Notes: a model not told the origin generated them from the letters alone. Counted from the stretch's first letter, positions 19,429 to 29,343 are shown. The stretch is DNA of 64,000 nucleotides from Tritrichomonas musculus (GCA_039105265.1 JAPFFF010000004.1:4340001-4404000); one strand, 5' to 3'. Numbers and translations: made by a program.

Positions 19429-22290
19429 ATGACTGAAGAAGAACAACAACCAGAAAAACCAAAGGAGAAGATTGATGATGTTCAAGACGAAATGGAGAAA
19501 TTTGATGAAATGGAGCGCGTTTTTCACAGTGTCGTTCAAAATTTAGTTACAGATAATTCTCTCGATAATTTTAGACAAGAATATGAAAAACTTCATCAAG
19601 CACTAGTTATTTCGCATGAGCATAATACGATGCTCGTCGAAAAATGCAAAGCTTTAAATAATGAAATATTAGCTAACGCTAATAAAGTTTCTTCGGTTTT
19701 GACATTATCCCAAAATGATCAGCGAACTATCGCAGGACTCCGCCATGAATTTGAAAAAGCATGGAAGCTAGTAGAAGTTTCTCAAGAAAAAGAAAACAAG
19801 TGTGAAGAAGTCATTGAAGGTTTAAAAAAAGAAGTATCAAATCTTTCTCGTTTAGTTGAGCAAGGAGGACAGCTCGCTTTTACCCAAACAGCTTCACTTC
19901 AAGAGGTAACAGATGAAATTCAGCAATTGAAAAAAGAAATTACTACTCAAACCGTTCAATTCGAATCGATGAAAAAAGAGGTTGAGGAAACGCAAGCAAA
20001 ACATATAGCAACAAAAGAGGAACTTGTAAATATTACAAAAGAATTTGGCGAGCTAACGGAATCCATTGAAATAGAAAAAACTAATAACCTTAGCATTTCG
20101 AAAGATACAGATAGCACGCACTCGGAAATTAAAAAAGTCAAAGAAGAATATAAAGCATTAGAAAATAAATTGTCAGATATTGACGGCCAAATCAGTACAA
20201 AAAAAGAAAGTATTTTTAATTTAAATTCCGTTTTAAGGGAAGATCAGCGAGAAATCAAATCGGCAAATGAGGATATTAGAATGAACATGCAAATGGTTCA
20301 TACAATTCAAAGAGTTCTTGAAGATAAACAAAAATTAAATGCAAAAATTAAAGATCAAATAGATTCTTTTGATTTAAAGTTTAAAAACAAAGATGAACTT
20401 AAAGCTGATCTTATGAAGGAATTGACTGCAGCAAATGAGGAAAACGAAAGAAATAAAACTGAATACGACGAACTCAAAACTGTACAGCGTCAAATTTCAG
20501 AAGAAAAAAATAATACTCGCATTAAATTAAATGATTATCGGCAAAAAATTCATATTTTAACGGCACAGCATTATTCATCTATGTCAAAAGTTGCAGGAGT
20601 TAGAAGAAACATAGAAAAAGGTCGAACCGATTTACACGCTGTAATTTCAAAAAAAAATGAAGAAAAAGAAGAAACGCGGTTTGTTGAATCACAAAATGAT
20701 GTTATTCTAAGTGAAATGCTTGGAATGAAAGAAATATCACATGATCAAAGAAAAAAAATCGCGAAAACAAAAAATGAAATTGATCAATATCAACTTCGAA
20801 CTTCTGATTCTCGATCAAACCACATCCAAGTTGCTGAAGAAATCCGAATGAGAGAAGAACAAATTGATGAAAGGAAAGTTTATTTATCTGGTATATATCA
20901 GCAAATCAAACGTCAAGATGGAATGCTTGAAACAATGCAAAATGAGCGAGATTTAAGTTCAAGACAGCTTGAAATCGCAAATTCCGAAAATGAAGCAATG
21001 GCTGATGAAAACAAAGCATTGCTTCAAACAATTAAATCACTAAAAGATGATATCAGAGAAAAAGATAAATTATGTCTTCAAACGCATATGAAAGCAAAGA
21101 AAATTGACGCAGGACTCTCAAATCTTGCTAAAGAAACAGAAACCATGAGGGACAAGATAAAAGATCTTGATACATTATGTACTGAATATCGGAACAAGAT
21201 TCAAAGAAACATCTATTTGATCAGTCAAGGTGAATTAAACTCTAAGAAGCAAAAGCAAGTTGTTACTGATCTTTCTTTCAGCACATACAGTCTTAATACA
21301 TCATTATCAAAAAAGACTAGTGAAGTTGAAATATTAAGACAGAAAGTTGAAACTGTTAAAGATCTATTAACCATGGGGAGCCTGTCTTACAATCAACAAG
21401 CAGAAAAACTAAAAGTATTAAAAGATCAATTAACGGCAGAAGTTGATAAGCAGAAGCAACTTTTAAGTCGAGTTGATCATCGAAGAGCCCTGCAACTCGA
21501 ACAAATAAGAATTCAGAAATCTCTTCTCCATGAAAGTGGCAAATGTAAAGCCCTTGAAGAAGAATTAGAGAAGCCAATGAACATTCATCGATGGAGATTT
21601 TTGGAAGGAACAAATCCGGAAGTTGCACAACTACTCAGAATGACTCATGAGCTTCGAGATCGCATTACAATGAAAATTGCTGTTAATCAGAGATTAAAAG
21701 AAAATCGTGAAAAATTGCAATCAAAATCTAAAAACTTAGAAAATCACTTGACAAACAGCTACACTGGCAATTATCAAGAAGAATATCGTTTTCTATCTGA
21801 TGTTTTGAAACAAAAGCAACAACAGCTGGCATCAATTCAAAACAAGGTTAACGAGCAGCAGACAACTGTTCTTGATCAAAAAGATCAGGTAATGACAATC
21901 AGACACATGGTTCGTGAAGAAAAAACAGAATTTTTCGACTCAAAGAAAAAAATTGAGCAATTTCGTGCCTCTACTTCACTGGACAAAAGATTGAAAAAGC
22001 AAAAAGAAGCTTCTCAACAGGATCCAAAATTCATCGGTGGCGGTTTTGCCATTGGCGGTGTTATAAAAAGTGACACTCAAAACAATAATAATAATAGCAA
22101 CAGTCTTGCTGCTAAAAATAATTGCTTGTCACCCGCTCCAAGATTGCTTGGCGCTAAATCTGTCTTGTTTTCACCAAATATAATTCACCCTAAAAGTGCA
22201 ATGTCTGTGAAAAAAGTGACACAAAGAGGTTGGAACCCAAAAAGACCTCCAATCAAGCCTTTTTTACCAACCGTTTCACAAGGAGTATAA
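19429..22290 (+). CDS. CFAP58: CFAP58 (CCDC147) homologue, flagellar coiled-coil protein
   Basis: The protein has 953 residues, slightly longer than the roughly 870 usual in animals, and is almost entirely coiled coil. The N-terminal third carries family-typical runs: LVEKCKALNNEILANANKV, LSQNDQRTIAGLRHEFEKAW, and NLSRLVEQGGQL, which matches the NLSKLVEQGAGL block of CFAP58. The last 90 residues are low-complexity and basic, with an Asn run, and look lineage-specific. CFAP58 is an axonemal protein needed for flagellar assembly and motility, so a role in the trichomonad flagella is expected. ATG 19429 is the first ATG in this frame near the TAACGTACTG motif. The gene is single-exon with no disruption. 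Confidence 0.82.
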   Translation: MTEEEQQPEKPKEKIDDVQDEMEKFDEMERVFHSVVQNLVTDNSLDNFRQEYEKLHQALVISHEHNTMLVEKCKALNNEILANANKVSSVLTLSQNDQRTIAGLRHEFEKAWKLVEVSQEKENKCEEVIEGLKKEVSNLSRLVEQGGQLAFTQTASLQEVTDEIQQLKKEITTQTVQFESMKKEVEETQAKHIATKEELVNITKEFGELTESIEIEKTNNLSISKDTDSTHSEIKKVKEEYKALENKLSDIDGQISTKKESIFNLNSVLREDQREIKSANEDIRMNMQMVHTIQRVLEDKQKLNAKIKDQIDSFDLKFKNKDELKADLMKELTAANEENERNKTEYDELKTVQRQISEEKNNTRIKLNDYRQKIHILTAQHYSSMSKVAGVRRNIEKGRTDLHAVISKKNEEKEETRFVESQNDVILSEMLGMKEISHDQRKKIAKTKNEIDQYQLRTSDSRSNHIQVAEEIRMREEQIDERKVYLSGIYQQIKRQDGMLETMQNERDLSSRQLEIANSENEAMADENKALLQTIKSLKDDIREKDKLCLQTHMKAKKIDAGLSNLAKETETMRDKIKDLDTLCTEYRNKIQRNIYLISQGELNSKKQKQVVTDLSFSTYSLNTSLSKKTSEVEILRQKVETVKDLLTMGSLSYNQQAEKLKVLKDQLTAEVDKQKQLLSRVDHRRALQLEQIRIQKSLLHESGKCKALEEELEKPMNIHRWRFLEGTNPEVAQLLRMTHELRDRITMKIAVNQRLKENREKLQSKSKNLENHLTNSYTGNYQEEYRFLSDVLKQKQQQLASIQNKVNEQQTTVLDQKDQVMTIRHMVREEKTEFFDSKKKIEQFRASTSLDKRLKKQKEASQQDPKFIGGGFAIGGVIKSDTQNNNNNSNSLAAKNNCLSPAPRLLGAKSVLFSPNIIHPKSAMSVKKVTQRGWNPKRPPIKPFLPTVSQGV

Positions 22291-22486
22291 TTTTACGCTT
22301 TTTTAATATTATATTGAATATATTTTCAATGTTAATGTTTGGTCTTTGTTTTCATGCGGAATTGAATTCGACAAAAAAAATTTTTTTTAATACGATTTGG
22401 TCAAAATTAATTCAATTGGATATTTGTATTATGTATTACCATACAAATGGATTCGAGAAATTAAATGTGTTTTATGAAATATTTTA

Positions 22487-22521
<35 letters not shown>

Positions 22522-22799
22522 TTATTAAATAAGTAAATAAGTTACTATACTTTTTAAGAAACTTTAAAGAATTTTTATCTGTTTCAAAAATAAAAAGAAA
22601 TTTGAAACAAATTTCCATTTGCTTATTTATTATTCAATTTTTTTACTTCCTCTTTACACCATAATATGATTTATTATCAAGAATAAATTTTATTTTCAAA
22701 CTTGAGTCATTTATTCAAGAAAATGCTGGATGTTCATTTTGAAAATTTTGAGAGGGTATTTGGCTATGGATCCATAGAACGTTTAAAAAATTCTTTGTA
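22291..22799. other. AT-rich intergenic stretch with a 32-nt poly(T) tract
   Basis: There is no credible gene. A T run spans 22489-22520. GAACGTTTAAAA at 22777-22788, just before the next ATG, is identical to a sequence upstream of the gene at 55793. Confidence 0.6.
22777..22788 (+). promoter_or_regulatory. Shared upstream motif GAACGTTTAAAA
   Basis: This 12-mer sits 12 nt before ATG 22800 and recurs exactly at 55756-55767, before ATG 55793. Related AACGT sequences occur upstream of at least six other start codons in the window. A promoter role is inferred from position and recurrence only. Confidence 0.4.
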
Positions 22800-24239
22800 A
22801 TGCTCTATAAAACTGATGATGATACAGAAGATTGGAGATCAGATAGATTCTCATATCAAGATCCAAATGATTCTTTTTTGAGATTATCAAAAAAAAATCC
22901 GCCAATATTACCAGAAATTGAAATTACAGAAATATTTATGCAAGCCTTTAATCCTGTAGGTTTTAATTTTAAAGACGGAGTGATGACTATTTCAAGTCAA
23001 CTTGAAGATTTATTTAATGTTTTGTATTACAAAAAGGATATCAGTGGAAATGTTGTTAATGTAATTAGAAATTCACCTATACTACCTTTTATATATGATT
23101 ATTTGGATTTCGTTATTAGATTTTACGGAAATAAAGACAATTATGGTGTACAAATTATGCTTCCATGCATGCTTATTGGTATTTTTCTCGAAAATCATAT
23201 TTTTTTACCAATTGAAATAGCAAGTACGCCTATTATTAAAACATTGTGTATGTTTGCTAAGTCAGAACGTGATGTAGAACAAATAGCTGGTGTTGATGCA
23301 CTTTCTTTTATGATTCAGCCTAATTGCCCACTTCCAGAATATGTCGTACGAAAATTTTTGCCACTTGTGTTGTCTTTTCGTACCTCATTTAAAACTAACT
23401 CAGCTCGTCTTGGATGTTTATATTTTATTCATGATCTCTTTAAGTATATTAAAGATATACCAATTGAGAAATTTGCTGAGGCAAATGAAGAGTTTTATTA
23501 TGCTTTTACTGATAAAAAACATAGGTATAAGGAACTGTATTCAAGTATTCTGGATTGCATTAGAATGGAAATATTATATTATCCACAATCATTTCAAATG
23601 CTTCTTGAGCGTAATTTAATTCAAATAGCAAATCTCCTTTTATGCTCAAATAGGAGTGAAGTTGTTGTAAGCGCAAATCGTTTATTTTCTGTTATTTTCA
23701 CAACAAAAGAATATGATCTATCTCCTTTATCAAAAGAACTTAAGTACTCAAGTATACTTACCAGTTGTGGTAATGAAATCGAGCTAAATGTACAAGAGTC
23801 TGCTCTCTGGCTTTTAATTGACATATCAACTCGTGGTCCAATTTTTATTGAGCAAATTCTAAATCGTGATACTCTAAAGTTTTTAAATGATATTTTTGAA
23901 TCCCAAGACATCGGTCCGAAAAAATTGTTCATTAAGCTAGTAACAAATTTCTTATATCACTCATCACCTGATCAAGAAGTTCATATCATTACATCACCTC
24001 TTACTGAAAAGGCTTGTAGTGAAATTCAAATTTTTGATGAACGTGATATTTATAAGTTTTTAATGGCAATTCAAATCGCTCTTCAGAAATTAAGTAAAAC
24101 TTCTATGTACTTTCAGGTAAAGCAAAGGCTCCTCCAAACCACATTTTTCCAATCATTAATTGAATTAGACTCTAGTGAATTTGAAATATTGGTCAATTTA
24201 TCAAGATCAATAATTACAATACTTCAATCAGATGACTAG
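22800..24239 (+). CDS. Armadillo-like helical protein, function unknown
   Basis: The protein has 479 residues. I do not recognise a specific family. It is predicted to be all-helical with armadillo/HEAT-like segments: repeated amphipathic helix pairs such as VNVIRNSPILPFIYDYLDFV, ALSFMIQPNCPLPEYVVRKF and ESALWLLIDIST..PIFIEQ. The last is close to the importin-alpha-like ARM pattern (EAAWALSNIT..G....I..L). Many short ARM-like proteins of this size and style exist in trichomonad genomes. No signal peptide, membrane helix or catalytic motif is visible. A protein-interaction or transport-adaptor role is possible but unsupported. The ATG is preceded by GAACGTTTAAAA, which supports the chosen start. 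Confidence 0.75.
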   Translation: MLYKTDDDTEDWRSDRFSYQDPNDSFLRLSKKNPPILPEIEITEIFMQAFNPVGFNFKDGVMTISSQLEDLFNVLYYKKDISGNVVNVIRNSPILPFIYDYLDFVIRFYGNKDNYGVQIMLPCMLIGIFLENHIFLPIEIASTPIIKTLCMFAKSERDVEQIAGVDALSFMIQPNCPLPEYVVRKFLPLVLSFRTSFKTNSARLGCLYFIHDLFKYIKDIPIEKFAEANEEFYYAFTDKKHRYKELYSSILDCIRMEILYYPQSFQMLLERNLIQIANLLLCSNRSEVVVSANRLFSVIFTTKEYDLSPLSKELKYSSILTSCGNEIELNVQESALWLLIDISTRGPIFIEQILNRDTLKFLNDIFESQDIGPKKLFIKLVTNFLYHSSPDQEVHIITSPLTEKACSEIQIFDERDIYKFLMAIQIALQKLSKTSMYFQVKQRLLQTTFFQSLIELDSSEFEILVNLSRSIITILQSDD

Positions 24240-24423
24240 CAGTATATTACATTTTTTTTTAATTAAAAAAAATGTTGTGTGTAAATAAACTTTGATTATC
24301 TTATAAGCAATATCAAGTATAAAATTTTACAAAAATCGAAAATAACAGTACTGATTTATGCCTATGTTGTGTTTTATTAAAGATAAAAATATATATATTA
24401 TATACATTATTATGTATATGTAA

Positions 24424-24624
24424 TCACTTTGTTTCACCATCGGCTTGATTCATGAGTTGATCAATTGAAGTCTCAAGTTCGTTAATTTTGGAAGACATTT
24501 CATCAATTCGTCCAAGAACTTGTTGAGCCATATCTGTAAATTTTTGTTCCATTTGACTAAAAATAGAATCCATAAAGTTTGCAAGATCTTCAGGTTGTGT
24601 TGGCAAATTATCTTGTTCAGACAT
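24424..24624 (-). CDS. HSBP1: HSBP1-like heat shock factor-binding protein
   Basis: The protein has 66 residues, close to the 76 of human HSBP1. The sequence follows the family along its whole length: FMDSIFSQMEQKFTDMAQQV, then LGRIDEMSSKINELETSI and DQLMNQA, matching the VVQTLLQQMQDKFQTMSDQI / IGRIDDMSSRIDDLEKNI / ADLMTQA pattern of HSBP1. It is a short coiled coil that trimerises and binds heat-shock factor or acts in WASH-complex assembly. Which role applies here is unknown. An Inr-like TCATTTT on the minus strand (24636-24642) lies 11 nt before the ATG. It is transcribed divergently from the PPDK-like gene. Confidence 0.9.
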   Translation of the reverse strand: MSEQDNLPTQPEDLANFMDSIFSQMEQKFTDMAQQVLGRIDEMSSKINELETSIDQLMNQADGETK

Positions 24625-24635
24625 TTATAATATTA

Positions 24636-24642
24636 AAAATGA
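24636..24642 (-). promoter_or_regulatory. Inr-like element of the HSBP1 gene
   Basis: TCATTTT reads on the minus strand just upstream of the ATG at 24624 and fits the trichomonad initiator TCA(C/T)(A/T)(A/T). A GACGTTTA sequence at 24653-24660 lies further into the divergent region shared with the PPDK-like gene. Confidence 0.45.
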
Positions 24643-24840
24643 TTTATATGAGGACGTTTATTAATTTGGCAAAAGACCGTTTGAAGTTTTAGGTTAATTT
24701 AATGGTCACAATTTGAAGAAAACGATACAATTTTAATAAAAAATTTTCAGATTTTTATACACAATTTTTTATACTAATCAGAACTTATTTTTCGTTTGAG
24801 AATCCTTTCTATTGATGATTTTAATGTGTTTTTATTAATT

Positions 24841-27579
24841 ATGTTGATTTTTATAAATATAAAAGAAAACCGTTTTTATTTCATCCGTTATATCTTTCTC
24901 TTGAATACAATCTACAGGTTCGACGATTTTCCGAAGTTAAAAGAGCAGCTCGGTTCAATCTCTGCTGTCTCTGGACTTCTTGGTCTCAAAAGCGCGACTC
25001 TTGGTCAAATCAGTGAGTTAAATATCCAGATTCCACCCGGTTTTATACTTTCAACAGAAGCATACAAACAATTTCTTGATAACAAATGTTTGGATATACC
25101 AGATGAATTATGGGAAGATATTCTTCAAGAATTACGACCATTAGAAGAACAATCAGAGCTAAAATACGCTTCTCCACGTAATCCGCTTTTATTAACAGTC
25201 CGAGGAGACTCGCCAAATTATATGGTTGGTATGTTAGACGCAGTCACAAATATAGGATTAAATGATTTAACTGCACGTGCAATGGAAAGGAATACAAATA
25301 ATAGATCTTTTGTTTGGGATTGTTATAGACGACTTGTTCAAGATTATGGTGTTGTTGTTAATAAGATCCCTCTTTCAGTATTCCAAGAAGAACTTGAGAA
25401 ATTCAGGGCATCAAGGAATCTTCATTCATTTTCTTCGTTTTCAGCTCTCGATTATATTCAGCTTACAAAGATAAATAAAGCAATTGTTGTTCAAAAATCA
25501 GGAAAACCATTTCCTCAAGATCCTTTCGAGCAATTAAGAAAAATCATATGCGCAATATTTTCTTCTCAATCATTAAGTAGAGTCAAATTATATAAACAAA
25601 AGACCAATTTGAAAGATGAAAATCTAACTTCAATTATAATCATGCCAATGATATTTGGTAACAGAAGCATTACAACATCATCCACAATCATAGCAACGCG
25701 AGATTTGGTTTCTGGTTCGCCAGATGTTATTGGTGAATCAGCAATCCAAGCCACATGTCGAGATCTATCTTACAGCCAGCGTGATTCATTACCATTAACA
25801 CAACTATCAAAAGAAAATTCTGCATTATATAACAAAGTTACTACAATTGGCCAAACATTAGAAAAGTTTTTCAAGAAACCACAAATTATTGATTACGTAT
25901 ATGAACAAGGTGAAGTTTATGTTATGCAAGCTAGTAATGCACAATTAACAGCTACAGGCAAATTCAGGGTAGCCAAAGACATGGTCGAAAGTGGGCTAAT
26001 CACGAAAGAAGAATCACTTTGTAACTTTGAACCAGAAGATATTTGTCAATTACTAGCGCCACAATTAGCAGCAGCTCCTTCGGCTGCATTTTGCAAAGGA
26101 AATCCATCAGGAAATGCCTGTGTTGTAGGCAAAGTTTGTCTTACTAATGAATCCGTTTTTGAATTGACCAAGAAAGGTGAATCTGCAATTTTATTCAAGA
26201 AATCAATTTCTTCTACAGATTTTGAAGCCTTGATTGCTTCATCCGCTGTTGTCACATGTATTGGCAACAACTTCTCGTTGGCTGCCTCATTAACGCGTCT
26301 CTTCCGTAAAACAGCAGCACTCGGATGCCAAGGACTCGTTATTGACATAGAAGCAGGTGAGGTGAAATCAGGTGATGTGACCATTAAAGTTGGTGATGAA
26401 GTAACCGTTACTGGAGATGGACAAGTCATCGTTGGTCCTCAAGAACTCATTCAACCTGAATCGCAAAGTGACGAATTTGCAAATGAAGTCCTCAAATGGG
26501 CAGATGAAGTTCGAAAAGACAAGATTCGCGTCTTTACTATTGCTGCAAATGCAACAGATGCCTCTAAAGCAGTTCAAGTTGGTTCCGATGGAGTTGGAAC
26601 ATTATCAATCGAATCTTTCTTCGATGGAGATAATAAGAGACTCATCACGGATCTTATTGATTCATCAAATGAAGATGCTGTTGGTGCCTTTGAGAACCAT
26701 CTTCATGACCAACTGAAAGAGATTTTCACAAATGCAGGATCAAAGGCTATTGTGACAATCCGTCTTTTCGACCAAGAGCTTACAACATATTGCGAGTCAC
26801 CATTAGAACTTGCAAAAGAGATCGGTGTCCTTCTTGCACAGAAAGATAGAGATGGTGATGATTTCGCATCTCAAGAAGAACTCGATAATAAGCTTCAGGA
26901 ACTTGAAAATATGAAAAAGATGAAGAGAAAGAATCCATCACTCGGCAGCCGTGCCATTCGACTTCTTATTCAACGACCAGATCTTCTCGCTGCAGAGCTT
27001 AAAGCAATATTAAACGCTTCAAAAGAAGGAAGAGGAAGCGATGATGGTTCTGCAGATGATGTATATACTCGTATTGTTGTTCCTTACGTATCTGATTTCA
27101 GAGAAATTAACTTTTTCGCAAAGAAATTCGAAGAAATATCTCTTGAAACGGGAGAAAAAGCTAAAATTGGAGTTGAAATTGATACAGTTCGTGGATGTCT
27201 TTGTGCTGATAAAATAGCAGAAGTGACTGATTTCATTACTTTGTCAATTCCTCAATTAGTAGATGCCACTTTTTCAATTGATATTAATGAAGCAAAGAGG
27301 AAAATGCTTCCAGAATATCAGGAGAAAAAGATTCTTCTTACAAAAGATCTCACTGACAAAGTACCGAAATCTGTTGAAGAATTAATGAAAAGTTGTTCTA
27401 ATGATGCTAAACAGAGTAAGGCAGATGGGGAGATTGGGCTCTTCAGCGAAGAGTTTAATAACCCGAACGTTATTAAAAAATATACAGATATAGGAATTAA
27501 TTCATTTATTTGTAGACCCCAAGCTGTCCCGATTGCTCGACTCTGTGCGGCTAAAAACTTAATCGAAAAACAAACATGA
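24841..27579 (+). CDS. Pyruvate phosphate dikinase-like protein, predicted catalytically dead
   Basis: About 912 residues from ATG 24841, close to normal PPDK length (about 880). All three regions are recognisable. ATP-grasp: MVGMLDAVTNIGLND and FVWDCYRRLVQDYG. Central swivel domain: ALIASSAVVTCIGNNFS. PEP barrel: NPSLGSRAIRLL, IVVPYVSDF and AVPIARLCAAKNL. The key residues are gone. The phospho-His motif TSHAA reads FSLAA (Leu at 26278-26280), FGTNDLTQ reads LSIPQLVD, and the Cys of GxCGEHGG reads ADGEIG. The glycine motif GGKG reads GLKS. The frame is open throughout, so it looks like a maintained pseudoenzyme, not a pseudogene. The start is uncertain: the first 30 residues are hydrophobic and unlike PPDK, and similarity begins near FDDFPKLKEQLG. 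A short upstream exon is possible, though no canonical intron end is seen. Confidence 0.8.
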   Translation: MLIFINIKENRFYFIRYIFLLNTIYRFDDFPKLKEQLGSISAVSGLLGLKSATLGQISELNIQIPPGFILSTEAYKQFLDNKCLDIPDELWEDILQELRPLEEQSELKYASPRNPLLLTVRGDSPNYMVGMLDAVTNIGLNDLTARAMERNTNNRSFVWDCYRRLVQDYGVVVNKIPLSVFQEELEKFRASRNLHSFSSFSALDYIQLTKINKAIVVQKSGKPFPQDPFEQLRKIICAIFSSQSLSRVKLYKQKTNLKDENLTSIIIMPMIFGNRSITTSSTIIATRDLVSGSPDVIGESAIQATCRDLSYSQRDSLPLTQLSKENSALYNKVTTIGQTLEKFFKKPQIIDYVYEQGEVYVMQASNAQLTATGKFRVAKDMVESGLITKEESLCNFEPEDICQLLAPQLAAAPSAAFCKGNPSGNACVVGKVCLTNESVFELTKKGESAILFKKSISSTDFEALIASSAVVTCIGNNFSLAASLTRLFRKTAALGCQGLVIDIEAGEVKSGDVTIKVGDEVTVTGDGQVIVGPQELIQPESQSDEFANEVLKWADEVRKDKIRVFTIAANATDASKAVQVGSDGVGTLSIESFFDGDNKRLITDLIDSSNEDAVGAFENHLHDQLKEIFTNAGSKAIVTIRLFDQELTTYCESPLELAKEIGVLLAQKDRDGDDFASQEELDNKLQELENMKKMKRKNPSLGSRAIRLLIQRPDLLAAELKAILNASKEGRGSDDGSADDVYTRIVVPYVSDFREINFFAKKFEEISLETGEKAKIGVEIDTVRGCLCADKIAEVTDFITLSIPQLVDATFSIDINEAKRKMLPEYQEKKILLTKDLTDKVPKSVEELMKSCSNDAKQSKADGEIGLFSEEFNNPNVIKKYTDIGINSFICRPQAVPIARLCAAKNLIEKQT

Positions 27580-28034
27580 TTTAATAATAATTAATGATTT
27601 TGAAAATAAAGTAAAAAAAAATATCTAAAGAAAAAATATATATCTTTCAAATCAATTTCTAATTTATTATATTTTTTTTATTTCAACTAATATTTCTGAA
27701 TCTTGTAAATCATCATACATATGTTCAGTTGGAATCTTGAAAATCATCATTTGAAATATGTTTCATTATCAGATATCAATTTTGGGTGATGAAACATACT
27801 TTTCACCATATTTGTTTGAAATGAGATTTAAAAAAATATTAGTCAATATATCTTGGATTAGTATTGATTCGAATTATCATAATATATTATAAAATTTGAG
27901 TAAAGAATTTTGAGAATTAAATGCATCTGCATACTTCATTCCTATCATGTTATGTCATTAATGAATTATATTATTGATATATTAGGAATTTATAAAGATA
28001 TGATAGAAGTATTCTGATTTGAAAAGATCAAATT
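27580..28034. other. AT-rich intergenic stretch
   Basis: There is no gene. A small hairpin has arms TATGTTTCAT (27757-27766) and ATGAAACATA (27789-27798) with a 22-nt loop. Nothing else stands out. Confidence 0.5.
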
Positions 28035-28041
28035 TCATTTA
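28035..28041 (+). promoter_or_regulatory. Inr-like element of the exostosin-like gene
   Basis: TCATTTA lies 12 nt before ATG 28053. It fits the trichomonad initiator and supports this start codon. Confidence 0.45.
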
Positions 28042-28052
28042 AAAAGTGACAG

Positions 28053-29138
28053 ATGATTTTTAACTTATTAATCTCTTGTGTTTTTTCTTCTAAGCTTGAT
28101 CTGCCCATTTTAAGGAGAATTGCTGAAGACGATAAGTGGCCGCCGCTCAGAGTTTACATTTATCCAATCGAAAAGTTTCCATCTCGCTTATATAAACCAT
28201 CTGAAAATCCACGCTTTTATTTTGAAAATAATTTAGCTGATTTATTAAAAGAATCGCCAATATATCGTTCAAATCCAAATGATGCTGATCTCTTTTTAGT
28301 TCCCCTTCCTTTGTCATCATTAAATATATCACACTTCTCCGAAATTCTTTCTATTTTACCAGAACTTGGTCCATTCTATGACAGATATCACGGAACTGAT
28401 CATATATTTATTCATGCACAATTTCCAAGAGAGGATACTGCTATTAACGTAAACAACTTTGTACTTCATCAAGGCCATATTTTTACAAGTGGTTTTGCTA
28501 TTGAAGGATCCTATGTTAAAACTTGGGTATATGCTAAAAATCTTCTTCTTCCACTAAAGCCACAAACAAAATTTGTTGATGTTGGTTCAGATAAGAAGAT
28601 GCAAATTGCAGTTGATATATCAACAGATGAATGTACAGAACGCAATAAAGAAATACGTAATCATATTGCTGAAGTACTTAAAGGAAAAGAAGGTTATGTT
28701 CTTAGTGATAAAAAAGATGAAGCTCTCAAAAATATGGAAGAGTCTGCCTTTACACTTGTCACAGCCTGTGAAATGGAAATGGCTACACAATTTTATGATG
28801 CCCTTAATGCTCTTTCTGTTCCTATTGTTCTTAATAATGTAATGCGTTTTCCATTTGAAAGTGAATTAATCGATTACAGAAAATTTGTTTTACATATTAA
28901 TGAATCATCTCCAGAAAGTACAATAGGAATTATGGAAAAGCATTCAAAGCATTTGAAGAAAATGCAAGATCACATGAACAATGCTCGAAAAATGTTAGAT
29001 TCTACATCAAAAGATGGTGGATATATTTGGGCTATTGCCTGGTCATTATATATGAAGTTATTAGCTTGGCTCCCCATCAGAAGGAGAAAGATTATTGATA
29101 ACATCTTCAATGAACCAAATGTTTTTGTAGCACGATAA
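28053..29138 (+). CDS. Exostosin-like (GT47-type) glycosyltransferase
   Basis: The protein has 361 residues. A short signal peptide or anchor (MIFNLLISCVFSS) is followed by the exostosin pattern: LRVYIYPIEKFPSRLY, then YRSNPNDADLFLVPLPLSSL (the family's ADLFFVP block), YHGTDHIFIHAQ (family GxDHFF) and, near the C-terminus, FYDALNALSVPIVLNNVMRF and PFESELIDYRKFVLHI, the nucleotide-sugar-binding end of the fold. The usual SxFCLxPxG box reads SAFTLVTACEME, so this part has diverged. GT47 enzymes act in the secretory pathway on surface glycans. Donor and acceptor cannot be read from sequence. A C-terminal hydrophobic patch (IWAIAWSLYMKLLAWL) might be a membrane-associated helix. Confidence 0.8.
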   Translation: MIFNLLISCVFSSKLDLPILRRIAEDDKWPPLRVYIYPIEKFPSRLYKPSENPRFYFENNLADLLKESPIYRSNPNDADLFLVPLPLSSLNISHFSEILSILPELGPFYDRYHGTDHIFIHAQFPREDTAINVNNFVLHQGHIFTSGFAIEGSYVKTWVYAKNLLLPLKPQTKFVDVGSDKKMQIAVDISTDECTERNKEIRNHIAEVLKGKEGYVLSDKKDEALKNMEESAFTLVTACEMEMATQFYDALNALSVPIVLNNVMRFPFESELIDYRKFVLHINESSPESTIGIMEKHSKHLKKMQDHMNNARKMLDSTSKDGGYIWAIAWSLYMKLLAWLPIRRRKIIDNIFNEPNVFVAR

Positions 29139-29343
29139 ATACTATCAATCATTTATTATTTAATATGTAAAAAGAATTATATTTTATACTCAGATGTTGC
29201 ATTATTTTCTTTCTCAATTTGTTGCCACATCAAAATTTTTTTTCAAAAAAACTGACATTTTGAAAGATGAAAAGGACAAATATTTAAATAAGGAATTAAC
29301 ACTTTTATAATAATAATATAATATATAGATATAAATAAAACGA

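Noticed and set aside
22230..22532. 100-codon frame overlapping the CFAP58 3' end and running into poly(T)
   Set aside because: It ends in a poly-Phe stretch made by the T32 tract and shows no conserved motif.
26046..26429. 127-codon minus-strand frame within the PPDK-like gene
   Set aside because: It is a shadow of the well-supported plus-strand protein.
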